Of a stretch of 64,000 nt of DNA, positions 33,699 through 41,351 are shown piece by piece; position 1 is the stretch's first letter; every line of letters begins with the position of its first letter. A model generated the notes under the pieces. That model searched no databases, had not been told where the DNA came from, and saw nothing but the letters and a program-made list of their open reading frames with translations. The DNA comes from Wocania_A sp965224845 (lineage in GTDB: Bacteria; Bacteroidota; Bacteroidia; Flavobacteriales; Flavobacteriaceae). The DNA lies in NCBI GenBank assembly GCA_965224845.1, contig CBDDAJ010000032.1, positions 1 to 64,000 on the forward strand, read 5' to 3'. Both the position numbers and the translations under genes were made by a program.

Positions 33699-34320
33699 TT
33701 TCTTTTTAGACGCTTATCGTGGAAAAGAAACGTATATTATAGTTCTGGAAGCCATTGTTTTGGTTACAGGAATTGCCAGTGTCTGGTATGCTAAGAAAGA
33801 GAATATCTTAGTATATCCAACCGGACTTATTGCAACGATTATATCAGTTTATATTTTGTTAAAGGATGAACTCTTTGGCGATATGATGATGAATTTCTAT
33901 TTTTCTATAATGAGTGTTTATGGATGGTGGAATTGGGCTAGAACTAAAAACAATAAAAAGGTGGTTCGGATTTCCAGAACAAGTACTTCAGAAAAAATTA
34001 TTGGATTTGGATTATTTCTACTTACTATGGGAATCACTTATATGGTTTACAGATCATCTGGCATTACTATAGAAACATCTAATTATATTGATATTTTTAC
34101 CTCAGGCATGTTTTTTACGGGAATGTGGTATATGGCTAAAAAGAAAATTGAAAATTGGACACTTTGGATCATTGCCGATATTATTACAGTACCACTTTAT
34201 GCCTACCGGGGCTGGGGAATGCTATCTTTTCAATACTTTATCTTTACAATTTTGGCAATACAAGCGTATTTTTTATGGAAGAAAAATATAAACAACAACC
34301 ATCAAACTGTATTAAAATAG
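33682..34320 (+). CDS. pnuC: PnuC-family transporter (thiamine or nicotinamide riboside)
   Basis: This 212-residue inner-membrane protein has about seven hydrophobic segments and PnuC motifs: YPTGLIATIISVYILL, SVYGWWNW (substrate-site WxxW) and WIIADIITVPLYAYRG. PnuC carriers take up vitamin nucleosides by facilitated diffusion coupled to cytosolic phosphorylation. The partners are a YkoF-like protein upstream and a NadR-like kinase overlapping its 3' end (46 bases). In Bacteroidota many such loci are thiamine transporters (PnuT), so the substrate remains ambiguous. Confidence 0.88.
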   Translation: MSPIFDFFLDAYRGKETYIIVLEAIVLVTGIASVWYAKKENILVYPTGLIATIISVYILLKDELFGDMMMNFYFSIMSVYGWWNWARTKNNKKVVRISRTSTSEKIIGFGLFLLTMGITYMVYRSSGITIETSNYIDIFTSGMFFTGMWYMAKKKIENWTLWIIADIITVPLYAYRGWGMLSFQYFIFTILAIQAYFLWKKNINNNHQTVLK

Positions 34321-34844
34321 TTTTATTTGGTCCTGAATCGACTGGTAAAACAACCTTGTCAAGGCAATTGGCCAGGTATTATAATTCTGTTTGGGTACCA
34401 GAGTATGCCCGCGAATATCTTCAAAACAAATGGAATAATGAGCGTAAAACTTGTGAGCCAGAAGATTTATTACCCATAGCAGAAGGACAAATGAAATTAG
34501 AAAATGAATTGGCTCAAAAAACAGATACAGTACTCATTTGCGATACCGATTTGTTGGAAACTAAGGTGTACTCTGAAGCGTATTACCTAGGAAGCTGTGA
34601 CCCAATTCTTGAAAAGTATGCTTTGGAGAACTCTTACGATTTATATTTTTTAACCTATATTGATACACCCTGGGAAGCTGATGATTTAAGAGATAAACCC
34701 GAACACAGGAAAGATATGTTTGATGCTTTTCATGAGGCATTAGTAAAAAACAAAAAACCTTTTGTTTTATTAAAAGGTGATAAAAAAGCGAGATTAAAAA
34801 CAGCAGTTATGTATATTGATAAACTATTAAAAACAGTAAATTAA
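34275..34844 (+). CDS. NadR-like AAA/P-loop kinase (ribosylnicotinamide or thiamine kinase-like)
   Basis: The start at 34275 (MEEKYKQQPSN) gives 189 residues; the longer ORF from 34155 runs through pnuC and is rejected. Walker A is GPESTGKTTLSRQLA and the sequence resembles the C-terminal kinase domain of NadR: VPEYAREYLQ, then ICDTDLLETKVYSEAYYL. The adenylyltransferase part (HxGH) is absent, so only phosphorylation is expected. It would trap a PnuC substrate inside the cell: nicotinamide riboside if NAD salvage, or thiamine if the locus is for thiamine. Overlap with pnuC supports coupling. Confidence 0.83.
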   Translation: MEEKYKQQPSNCIKIVLFGPESTGKTTLSRQLARYYNSVWVPEYAREYLQNKWNNERKTCEPEDLLPIAEGQMKLENELAQKTDTVLICDTDLLETKVYSEAYYLGSCDPILEKYALENSYDLYFLTYIDTPWEADDLRDKPEHRKDMFDAFHEALVKNKKPFVLLKGDKKARLKTAVMYIDKLLKTVN

Positions 34845-36391
34845 TGTTATTAGAAAAAGATATTCAATATATAACAGGTAAGGGGATAACAATTGCTCAG
34901 GTTAGGGAACAAATTGAACGTATAAAAAATGGCATGTCTTATTCTAATCTAATCGCAGCGGCAAATATTGGAAACGGAATTGAGCGTTATAATGAAGATG
35001 AGACTCAAAGATTAGTTAATTTATATGAAACCAAACGAAACAATCTAGATATTATAAAATTTGTTCCTGCTTCAGGAGCAGCAACCCGGATGTTTAAATT
35101 TTTATTTGAGTTTTTAAACCATTTTAATCCTAAAAAGGAAACTATTGAATCGTATTCTGAAATGTATAATGATAACCTTATAAAAACATTTTTTTTAAGG
35201 CTAGAAGCTTTTCCATTTTATGATGAAGTTTTATTAAAGGCAAAGACCATTAATCCTGATTTTGAAAAATTAAATAAACAAGAAAGCTGCTTAGAATTTG
35301 TGAAAACAATGCTGCTTGAGAATGGTTTAAATTATAGCTTTTTCCCTAAGGGCTTACTTCCATTTCATAAATATAAAGAGAAAGTAATTACAGCATTTTA
35401 CGAACATTTATTAGAATCTACTTTATATGCTTCAATAAATAATAAAGCTACGCTACACTTTACAGTTTCTGAAAAACACCACCCTTATTTTAATTTAGAG
35501 TTAAGCAAAATTAAAGACTATTTAGAGCAAAAAACGAATACAGTCTTTAATGTGTCGTTTTCTTATCAAAAAAAAGAAACTGAAACGATAGCTTTAACGG
35601 CCGACAATGCTATTTGTAGAAACGACGATGGTTCTGTTTTGTTAAGACCAGCAGGACATGGTGCTTTATTAGAAAATTTAAACGATTTAAATAGCGATCT
35701 TGTTTTTATTAAAAACATAGATAATATTGTAGTTTTTGATAAGAACAAAAAACTTTCAAAGTATAAAAAGCTTATTGCAGGCGTGCTTCTTCAAGCCCAG
35801 GAGCAAGCTTTTTCTTTTTTGCATAAACTTGATGAGGAACTTGTTACAGAAAAAGACCTGCTAAGTATAGCCATGTTTTTATCTAAGAAAATGAACGTTT
35901 CAATTCAGGAAGCGTTTGATGATTTAACATCAGAAAAAAAGAAACAATATTTAAAAGATAAGCTAAACCGCCCAATTCGTGTTTGTGGGATGGTAAAAAA
36001 TGAAGGAGAGCCTGGAGGTGGACCTTTCTGGGTTAAAGATAAAAATGATGAAATATCATTGCAGATAGTAGAATTTGCTCAAATTAATATTAAGGATAGT
36101 GAACAGGCCGAAATTGTTAAAAATGCAACACACTTTAATCCCACCGATTTAGTTTGTGGAATCAAAAACTATAAAGGAGAGCCATTTGATCTTTTAAATT
36201 TTGTAGACCCTGAAGCTGCTTTTATAACCCAAAAAACACAAAATGGAGCAGCTATAAAAGCCTTAGAGCTGCCAGGGTTATGGAATGGTAGTATGGCACA
36301 TTGGAATACCATTTTTGTTGAAATTCCAGTAGAAACCTTCAATCCAGTAAAAACGGTTAACGATTTATTGAAACCAGAACATCAAGCCTAG
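34844..36391 (+). CDS. DUF4301 family protein
   Basis: This 515-residue protein matches DUF4301, a Bacteroidota family of unknown role. Notable stretches: KFVPASGAATRMFKFL near the N-terminus, RPAGHGALLENLNDL, RVCGMVKNEGEPGGGPFWV and THFNPTDLVCGIKNYKGEPF. The PASGAATRM loop and the RPAGHGALL motif suggest a nucleotide-sugar-pyrophosphorylase-like fold, but this is an inference. The ATG overlaps the kinase stop (TAATG), so it is in the same operon. Link to thiamine uptake is by position only. Confidence 0.8.
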   Translation: MLLEKDIQYITGKGITIAQVREQIERIKNGMSYSNLIAAANIGNGIERYNEDETQRLVNLYETKRNNLDIIKFVPASGAATRMFKFLFEFLNHFNPKKETIESYSEMYNDNLIKTFFLRLEAFPFYDEVLLKAKTINPDFEKLNKQESCLEFVKTMLLENGLNYSFFPKGLLPFHKYKEKVITAFYEHLLESTLYASINNKATLHFTVSEKHHPYFNLELSKIKDYLEQKTNTVFNVSFSYQKKETETIALTADNAICRNDDGSVLLRPAGHGALLENLNDLNSDLVFIKNIDNIVVFDKNKKLSKYKKLIAGVLLQAQEQAFSFLHKLDEELVTEKDLLSIAMFLSKKMNVSIQEAFDDLTSEKKKQYLKDKLNRPIRVCGMVKNEGEPGGGPFWVKDKNDEISLQIVEFAQINIKDSEQAEIVKNATHFNPTDLVCGIKNYKGEPFDLLNFVDPEAAFITQKTQNGAAIKALELPGLWNGSMAHWNTIFVEIPVETFNPVKTVNDLLKPEHQA

Positions 36392-36393
36392 TA

Positions 36394-36801
36394 ATGTTTA
36401 ACAAAGAAGCTCTATTACAAGAATTGGTTTTTTAAGGCCGTTAGAAGTTCAGGCGCTGGCGGACAACATGTAAACAAAGTCGCTTCAAAAGTAGAACTGC
36501 AATTCGACTTATCAAAATCTTTAGTTTTTGATGAAGATCAAAAAGAACGCTTACAAAATAAACTTCAGCATCGATTAACTAAAGCAGGGATTCTTGTTTT
36601 ACAATGTGATGAAAGCCGAAGTCAACATAAAAACAAAGATTTAGTAATTAAGCGCTTTTTGGCATTGATAACGACCAGTTTAATGGTTCCTAAAAAAAGG
36701 ACTCCTACTAAAATACCAAAATCTGTTATTAGAAAACGCTTGCAAACCAAGCGTCATCACTCAGAAAAAAAAGCTCATCGAAAAAAACCAGATATAGATT
36801 A
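36394..36801 (+). pseudogene. arfB: arfB ribosome-rescue factor, frameshifted at T6 (decayed or +1 programmed frameshift)
   Basis: Frame 1 starts at ATG 36394 and reads MFNKEALLQELVF, then stops at TAA 36433-36435. The +1 frame continues directly with KAVRSSGAGGQHVNKVASKV, the GGQ motif of ArfB/YaeJ peptidyl-tRNA hydrolase, to TAG 36794-36796. The junction is a run of six T (36428-36433); five T would restore frame. Near the end a run of six A (36781-36786) separates RK-NQI-stop in the +1 frame from a plausible RKKPDID end in frame 1, so a second indel is possible. The rest is open with no other stop. Phe codon TTT before TAA allows tRNA slippage onto TTT in +1, as in prfB. Sequencing error or pseudogene is equally possible. 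Nothing else disrupts neighbouring genes. Confidence 0.75.
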
Positions 36802-36843
36802 AAAATAATTGATAATTACCACTTACCAATTAACAATTGTTTT

Positions 36844-36851
36844 TATCTTTG
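36844..36851 (+). promoter_or_regulatory. Putative -7 element of the riboswitch-TonB receptor transcript
   Basis: TATCTTTG matches TAnnTTTG and lies immediately before the TPP aptamer, so transcription would start at or near its first helix. Confidence 0.5.
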
Positions 36852-36853
36852 TG

Positions 36854-37022
36854 GCGTTCTCAAAAAGGGGTGCTAACGGATTACCGATTGATGATGTTTG
36901 ATTAATGATTAATGATGTGAAATTCATAAATCTAAAATCGTAACTCTAAAATCTATAATTTCTACGGCTGAGATCATACCCATTGAACCTGGAACAGGTA
37001 ATGCTGTTTAGGAAACGAACGT
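36854..37022 (+). promoter_or_regulatory. TPP riboswitch (THI element) with long P3 arm
   Basis: The THI-box core is present: GGGGTGC at 36867-36873, CTGAGAT at 36968-36974, ATACCC and then TTGAACCTGGAACAGGTAATG, written here as ACCC...GAACCTG...CAGGTAATGC at 36979-37004. P1 can form between CGTTC (36855-36859) and GAACG (37017-37021). The distance from GGGGTGC to CTGAGAT is about 95 bases, so the P3 arm is unusually long and holds AT-rich repeat-like sequence (see findings). It lies 170 bases before a TonB receptor. The expression platform is not clear; a hairpin GATTAGT...ACTAATC at 37058-37086 lacks a T tract. TPP would switch off the receptor. Confidence 0.92.
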
Positions 37023-37194
37023 TAAGAAAATATCTGGAAGACATTTTTAGGGAATGCGATTAGTTTATCTTTATTTGATACTAATCACAGCACTAAATTT
37101 TAACCAACACTTTTTCTAAGGTTCAAAAAATTAAGTATTAATAACAAAGAATAATTACCTCTTTTTATTCGATTTAAATTTTATTTATTTCGTA

Positions 37195-39384
37195 ATGAAA
37201 AACATTTTTCTTTTTTTAACACTCTTAGTGTTATCAGTCAGTGCTAATGCACAACAAAATCAAAAACAACAAGACTCTACTAAAACCGAAAAGCTTGATG
37301 AAGTTTTAGTAAAAGCAGTACGTGTTGATGCAGACTCACCAATTACACATTCTAATGTTTCCAAAGAAGAACTAACAAAACGAAACTTAGGACAAGACAT
37401 TCCGGTTTTACTAAACTTTTTACCATCTGTAGTTACCACAAGTGATGCAGGTGCAGGTATTGGTTATACGGGGATTAGGGTTCGTGGTACAGATGCAACC
37501 CGAGTTAATGTAACCATTAACGGAATTCCTTATAACGACCCAGAAAGTCAAGGTACCTTTTGGGTAAATTTAGGAGATTTTGCATCCTCAACCGAAAGCT
37601 TACAATTACAGCGAGGCGTAGGTTCTTCTACCAATGGATCAGGAGCGTTTGGAGCAAGTTTAAATTTACTAACAGATGCTATTTCAAAAGATGCTTCAGG
37701 TGAAATTTCAAATAGCTTTGGAAGTTTTAATACACGAAAGCATACAGTGAAGCTAAATACAGGCTTACTTAATAATCACTTTGAGGTTTCAGGACGTTTT
37801 TCAAAAATTGATTCTGATGGTTATGTAGACAGAGCATTTACAGATTTAAAATCTTACTTCCTTCAAGGGATTTATAAAGACGATAACACATTAATAAAGG
37901 CTTTAACTTTTGGAAATGTTGAGCATACCTATCAATCTTGGTTTGGGTTAACAGCAGACCAGTTGGAAGAAGATCGTCGACAGAACCCATATACTTATGA
38001 AAACGAAACCGATAATTATTGGCAAGACCATTATCAGTTGCATTGGAATGAGCGGTTTAACAATAATTGGTCCACAAACCTGGGGTTAAACTACACCAAA
38101 GGAAAAGGGTATTTTGAGCAATTTGAAGATGCTACTGATGAGATAGGTTTATACAATGGCATTATACAACCCACAGCTATTCGTGTTGATGAAGATGAAA
38201 ATGGAAATCCAATTGATATACCAATAACAGATGTTATTAGAAGGCGTTGGTTAGATAATAATTTTTATGTCTTAAATGCTAATGTAACCTATAAGAACAA
38301 TAGTTTAGAGCTCATTTCTGGAGTATCATGGAGTTCCTATACGGGAGATCATTTTGGTGAGGTAATTTGGGCAAAAGCGTTTTCTGAAAATGGAAATATA
38401 AGAGATCGTTACTACCAAGGTGATGCTACAAAAAACGATTTTAGTGTATTTTCTAAAGCGACTTTTAAGCTAGCAAAAAAGATTACAGGTTTTGTAGATT
38501 TACAAGGTCGTTTTGTGAGTTACAAAACAAATGGATTAAACTCTGATAGAGTAGCGTTTGTTACTGATGCTGATTTTAGTTTTTTTAACCCAAAGGTTGG
38601 ATTAACTTATAAGCATAGTAGTTTTAATAGTTTTTATGCCTCTTACGCTAGAGCAAATAGAGAACCCAATCGTGATGATTTTGAAGCAGGTGTTACAGAA
38701 AATGAAACCCTAAATGATGTTGAATTAGGTTGGAGGTACCATAGTAAGCAGGTAAGTGTAAACACAAATATATATTATATGTTTTACCGAAATCAACTGG
38801 TTTTAACCGGTGAATTAGATGATGTGGGAAGCCCTATAAGAGCAACAAGCGGAAAAAGCTATAGATTAGGTTTGGAAGTTGATACTAATATTCAGTTTAG
38901 TAAATATTTTAGTGCATCAACTAACATAGCAATAAGCAGTAATAAAAACCAGGACTTTACCACAGCAATAAATGGTGAGCTAGCGAATTTAGGAGATACT
39001 CATATTTCATTTTCACCAGGTTTAGTGATTGGTAATGCTCTTAATCTCTATCCGGCAGAGCGATTGCAACTATCACTACTAAGCAAATATGTTGGAGAGC
39101 AGTTTATGGGAAACACAGACAATGCAGCGTCGAAATTAGAAAACTATTTTGTGAATGATTTCAATATTAATTACGAAATCAAACCTAAAAAACTTTTTAA
39201 ATCAATTGTAATTTCAGGTTTAGTGAATAATATATTTAACAAGAAATATGTGTCTAATGGATACTTTGGATCTTATGATTTTGATGACTCATCTAGTAGT
39301 ACTGGAACAACAACAGGATATTTTGCCGGATATTATCCGCAAGCCACCACTAATTTTTTAGTAGGAGTTACTTTGCGATTCTAA
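37195..39384 (+). CDS. TonB-dependent outer-membrane receptor, thiamine/TPP-regulated
   Basis: The 729-residue receptor has a signal peptide (MKNIFLFLTLLVLSVSANA), no CarboxypepD domain, and starts with a plug at about 35-150 (KEELTKRNLGQDIPVLLNFL, GIGYTGIRVRGTDATRVN). The barrel ends in TTNFLVGVTLRF with the expected C-terminal Phe. The TPP riboswitch upstream makes it the likely outer-membrane transporter for thiamine or TPP (OMR1-type of Bacteroidota). It is followed by a terminator. Together with YkoF-like, PnuC and kinase genes it completes an outer- to inner-membrane vitamin route. Confidence 0.93.
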   Translation: MKNIFLFLTLLVLSVSANAQQNQKQQDSTKTEKLDEVLVKAVRVDADSPITHSNVSKEELTKRNLGQDIPVLLNFLPSVVTTSDAGAGIGYTGIRVRGTDATRVNVTINGIPYNDPESQGTFWVNLGDFASSTESLQLQRGVGSSTNGSGAFGASLNLLTDAISKDASGEISNSFGSFNTRKHTVKLNTGLLNNHFEVSGRFSKIDSDGYVDRAFTDLKSYFLQGIYKDDNTLIKALTFGNVEHTYQSWFGLTADQLEEDRRQNPYTYENETDNYWQDHYQLHWNERFNNNWSTNLGLNYTKGKGYFEQFEDATDEIGLYNGIIQPTAIRVDEDENGNPIDIPITDVIRRRWLDNNFYVLNANVTYKNNSLELISGVSWSSYTGDHFGEVIWAKAFSENGNIRDRYYQGDATKNDFSVFSKATFKLAKKITGFVDLQGRFVSYKTNGLNSDRVAFVTDADFSFFNPKVGLTYKHSSFNSFYASYARANREPNRDDFEAGVTENETLNDVELGWRYHSKQVSVNTNIYYMFYRNQLVLTGELDDVGSPIRATSGKSYRLGLEVDTNIQFSKYFSASTNIAISSNKNQDFTTAINGELANLGDTHISFSPGLVIGNALNLYPAERLQLSLLSKYVGEQFMGNTDNAASKLENYFVNDFNINYEIKPKKLFKSIVISGLVNNIFNKKYVSNGYFGSYDFDDSSSSTGTTTGYFAGYYPQATTNFLVGVTLRF

Positions 39385-39406
39385 AAAGATTAAAAATAAC
39401 ATAATT

Positions 39407-39443
39407 AAAAAAGCGTGGTTGGTTATTATCAGCGACGCTTTTT
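39407..39443 (+). terminator. Terminator after the TonB receptor gene
   Basis: AAAAAAGCGT (39407-39416) pairs with ACGCTTTTT (39435-39443) around an 18-base loop and ends in T residues. It is shared with the convergent lipoprotein gene, whose stop codon lies in the stem. Confidence 0.75.
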
Positions 39444-39870
39444 AATTAAATATTAGAAGGGTGTTCCCGTTTTGTTCAACACGGTAATTTTTTAAGCCAC
39501 ATTGTAAAGTAGTATTTTCTAAAGGTTGCCCGGTTACAAAACTATATTTGTTCTCGTCGGTACAACCACAGCTACCTTCCAATCCAGATCCGGTAACAAT
39601 CGAACAAGAACTAGGTGTGTGATTAGGGTCTGCCGCATCCCAAGCAAGAAATCCAGAACCGGCATTAGTAACTATTACACCACCGTTACCAACATTAGCA
39701 ACATAAACAGAATTACCAATAGAATTAAGTTGACTATACTGTGGTAAATTTAAATTGATACTTACATTAACACTAACATCAAGTAAAAATTTACAGTTTT
39801 TATTGTCTACAGCATTTTTGCTACAAGAAAAGAAAATAACAAGGGTTATAAGATATAAATACGACTTCAT
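39442..39870 (-). CDS. Lipoprotein with degenerate Rieske-like pattern
   Basis: The 142-residue protein has a lipoprotein signal peptide (MKSYLYLITLVIFFSC, lipobox FFSC). The C-terminal half follows the rhythm of Rieske proteins: FLAWDAADPNHTPSSC, a CGCTDE stretch, then SFVTGQPLENTTLQCGLKNY and VEQNGNTLLI. The CxH and CxxH ligand pairs are not intact (PSSC and CGC instead), so an iron-sulfur cluster is doubtful. The role is unknown. Such genes are frequent upstream of and divergent from greA in flavobacteria. Confidence 0.65.
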   Translation of the reverse strand: MKSYLYLITLVIFFSCSKNAVDNKNCKFLLDVSVNVSINLNLPQYSQLNSIGNSVYVANVGNGGVIVTNAGSGFLAWDAADPNHTPSSCSIVTGSGLEGSCGCTDENKYSFVTGQPLENTTLQCGLKNYRVEQNGNTLLIFN

Positions 39871-39929
39871 GGAGCTTATAGATTAAAGTGCAATTTACTA
39901 ACAAAAAGCAGATTGAGATAAATATTTTG

Positions 39930-39937
39930 TATATTTG
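39930..39937 (+). promoter_or_regulatory. Putative -7 element of greA
   Basis: TATATTTG matches TAnnTTTG, about 100 bases upstream of the greA ATG. A TTG at 39913-39915 is closer than the usual -33 spacing. Confidence 0.5.
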
Positions 39938-40040
39938 TTGTACAATCTCGTGGAAACGGGATTTTTTTATTCCGAGCACTTGTAATAATAAATTATCAAG
40001 CTGTATTTCGGAATCTTTTTATTAAGTAAACGATGAAGTT

Positions 40041-40514
40041 ATGAGTAAAGTATCATACTATACACCAGAAGGGTTAAAAAAGTTAAGAGAAGAGTTAAAG
40101 CAATTAAAAGATGTAGAACGCGTAAAAGCATCAAAAGCAATTGCCGAAGCAAGAGATAAGGGAGATTTAAGTGAAAATGCCGAATACGATGCTGCCAAGG
40201 AAGCTCAAGGGATGTTGGAAATGAGAATTTCTAAATTAGAGGAAGCCTTAGCCGGAGCACGAGTAATTGATGAGTCGCAGTTAGATAATTCTAAAATATT
40301 GGTATTATCAAAAGTTAAAATAAAGAATCAAACCAATGGTATGGAGATGAGCTATACTTTGGTTGCCGATGGTGAAGCAGATTTAGCTTCGGGCAAAATA
40401 TCTGTTAACTCCCCAATTGGCAAAGGGCTGTTAGGGAAATCTGTTGGAGATGTAGCAGAAATACAAGTCCCTAACGGGGTAATGAAATTTGATATTATCG
40501 AAATTTCCAGATAA
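40041..40514 (+). CDS. greA: Transcription elongation factor GreA
   Basis: GreA stimulates cleavage of backtracked RNA in RNA polymerase. The 157-residue protein shows the N-terminal coiled coil (YTPEGLKKLREELKQL, then EARDKGDLSENAEYDAAKEA with the acidic tip residues D and E) and the C-terminal globular domain ending in VMKFDIIEI. A terminator follows the stop. It is co-directional with the HIT gene 90 bases later. Confidence 0.97.
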   Translation: MSKVSYYTPEGLKKLREELKQLKDVERVKASKAIAEARDKGDLSENAEYDAAKEAQGMLEMRISKLEEALAGARVIDESQLDNSKILVLSKVKIKNQTNGMEMSYTLVADGEADLASGKISVNSPIGKGLLGKSVGDVAEIQVPNGVMKFDIIEISR

Positions 40515-40533
40515 TTAAATAAAAGATATTTTT

Positions 40534-40569
40534 AAAAAGATTCCTGCTTAACTTAAACAGGAATCTTTT
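40534..40569 (+). terminator. Rho-independent terminator after greA
   Basis: AAAAGATTCCTG (40535-40546) and CAGGAATCTTTT (40558-40569) form a perfect 12-bp stem with an 11-base loop and T tail. Confidence 0.93.
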
Positions 40570-40603
40570 ATATTTACATATACTCTCAAAATCCTCAAGA
40601 TGT

Positions 40604-40993
40604 ATGGCTTCAATTTTCACAAAAATAGTAAATGGCGACATTCCTTGTTATAAGATTGCTGAAACGGATGAGTTTTTAGCATTTCTTGATATAAACCCTA
40701 ACAGTAAAGGGCATACACTATGCATTCCTAAAAAAGAAGTGGATAAAATTTTTGATTTGGATGAAACTACTTATAATGGGTTAATGCATTTTTCACGGCA
40801 AGTAGCGATAGCTATTGAAAAAGCTGTTCCATGTAAACGTGTAGGAATGACAGTTATTGGATTAGAAGTTCCGCATACCCATGTCCATTTAATTCCGTTA
40901 CATTCTATGGACGATGCACGTTTTATTGACAAAGTAAAACTAAGCCCTGAAGCGTTTCAAAATATAGCAGAAGCTATCAAATCACAATTATAA
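40604..40993 (+). CDS. HIT family protein (nucleotide hydrolase)
   Basis: The 129-residue protein carries the histidine triad motif HTHVHLIPL near residue 90, preceded by IFTKIVNGDIPCYKI and the typical DINPNSKGHTLCIPK strand. HIT proteins hydrolyse AMP-N-linked or AMP-O-linked nucleotides, and Hint-like forms cleave adenosine phosphoramidates. The exact substrate is unknown. Its last 6 bases overlap the convergent zinc-ribbon gene. Confidence 0.95.
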   Translation: MASIFTKIVNGDIPCYKIAETDEFLAFLDINPNSKGHTLCIPKKEVDKIFDLDETTYNGLMHFSRQVAIAIEKAVPCKRVGMTVIGLEVPHTHVHLIPLHSMDDARFIDKVKLSPEAFQNIAEAIKSQL

Positions 40994-41338
40994 CCTAGGG
41001 TAAAGTATAAAAAACAATGCCGTTAGGATTATTACAATACCGGCAGCAATAATAATCCAGGTTGTTTTTTTTAAATAAGTAGAGGTCTTTTTGGGAACAA
41101 AAGCTTTTTGTTGATACTCAAAAACACGGTCAATATCATCGGTCCATTTTACAGGATATATAGTGTTGTTACAAATTTTACAAGAAATAATATGCTTAAT
41201 TTCTGATGTAATAGATTTTTTAAATTTAGTTTCAACAAATTTCTGTTTAAAAGTTAAGCGCAAGCCGTCTTTACTATAACATTCGGGGCAGTTGTTTTTT
41301 AATACAACTTCTTTTATGGTTATAAATTTCTCAGACAT
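40988..41338 (-). CDS. Zinc-ribbon-like protein with C-terminal membrane anchor
   Basis: This 116-residue protein has two CxxC pairs (CPECYSKDG and CKICNN), a likely zinc ribbon, and a hydrophobic C-terminal segment (WIIIAAGIVIILTALFFIL) that would anchor it in the membrane. Function is unknown. It sits next to the histidine kinase, 13 bases downstream of its stop, in the same direction and probably co-transcribed. Confidence 0.75.
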   Translation of the reverse strand: MSEKFITIKEVVLKNNCPECYSKDGLRLTFKQKFVETKFKKSITSEIKHIISCKICNNTIYPVKWTDDIDRVFEYQQKAFVPKKTSTYLKKTTWIIIAAGIVIILTALFFILYPRL

Positions 41339-41351
41339 AATTTTAAGGTTA

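Noticed and set aside
34155..34274. Upstream extension of the NadR-like kinase
   Set aside because: It lies inside pnuC; the Walker A position fits the ATG at 34275.
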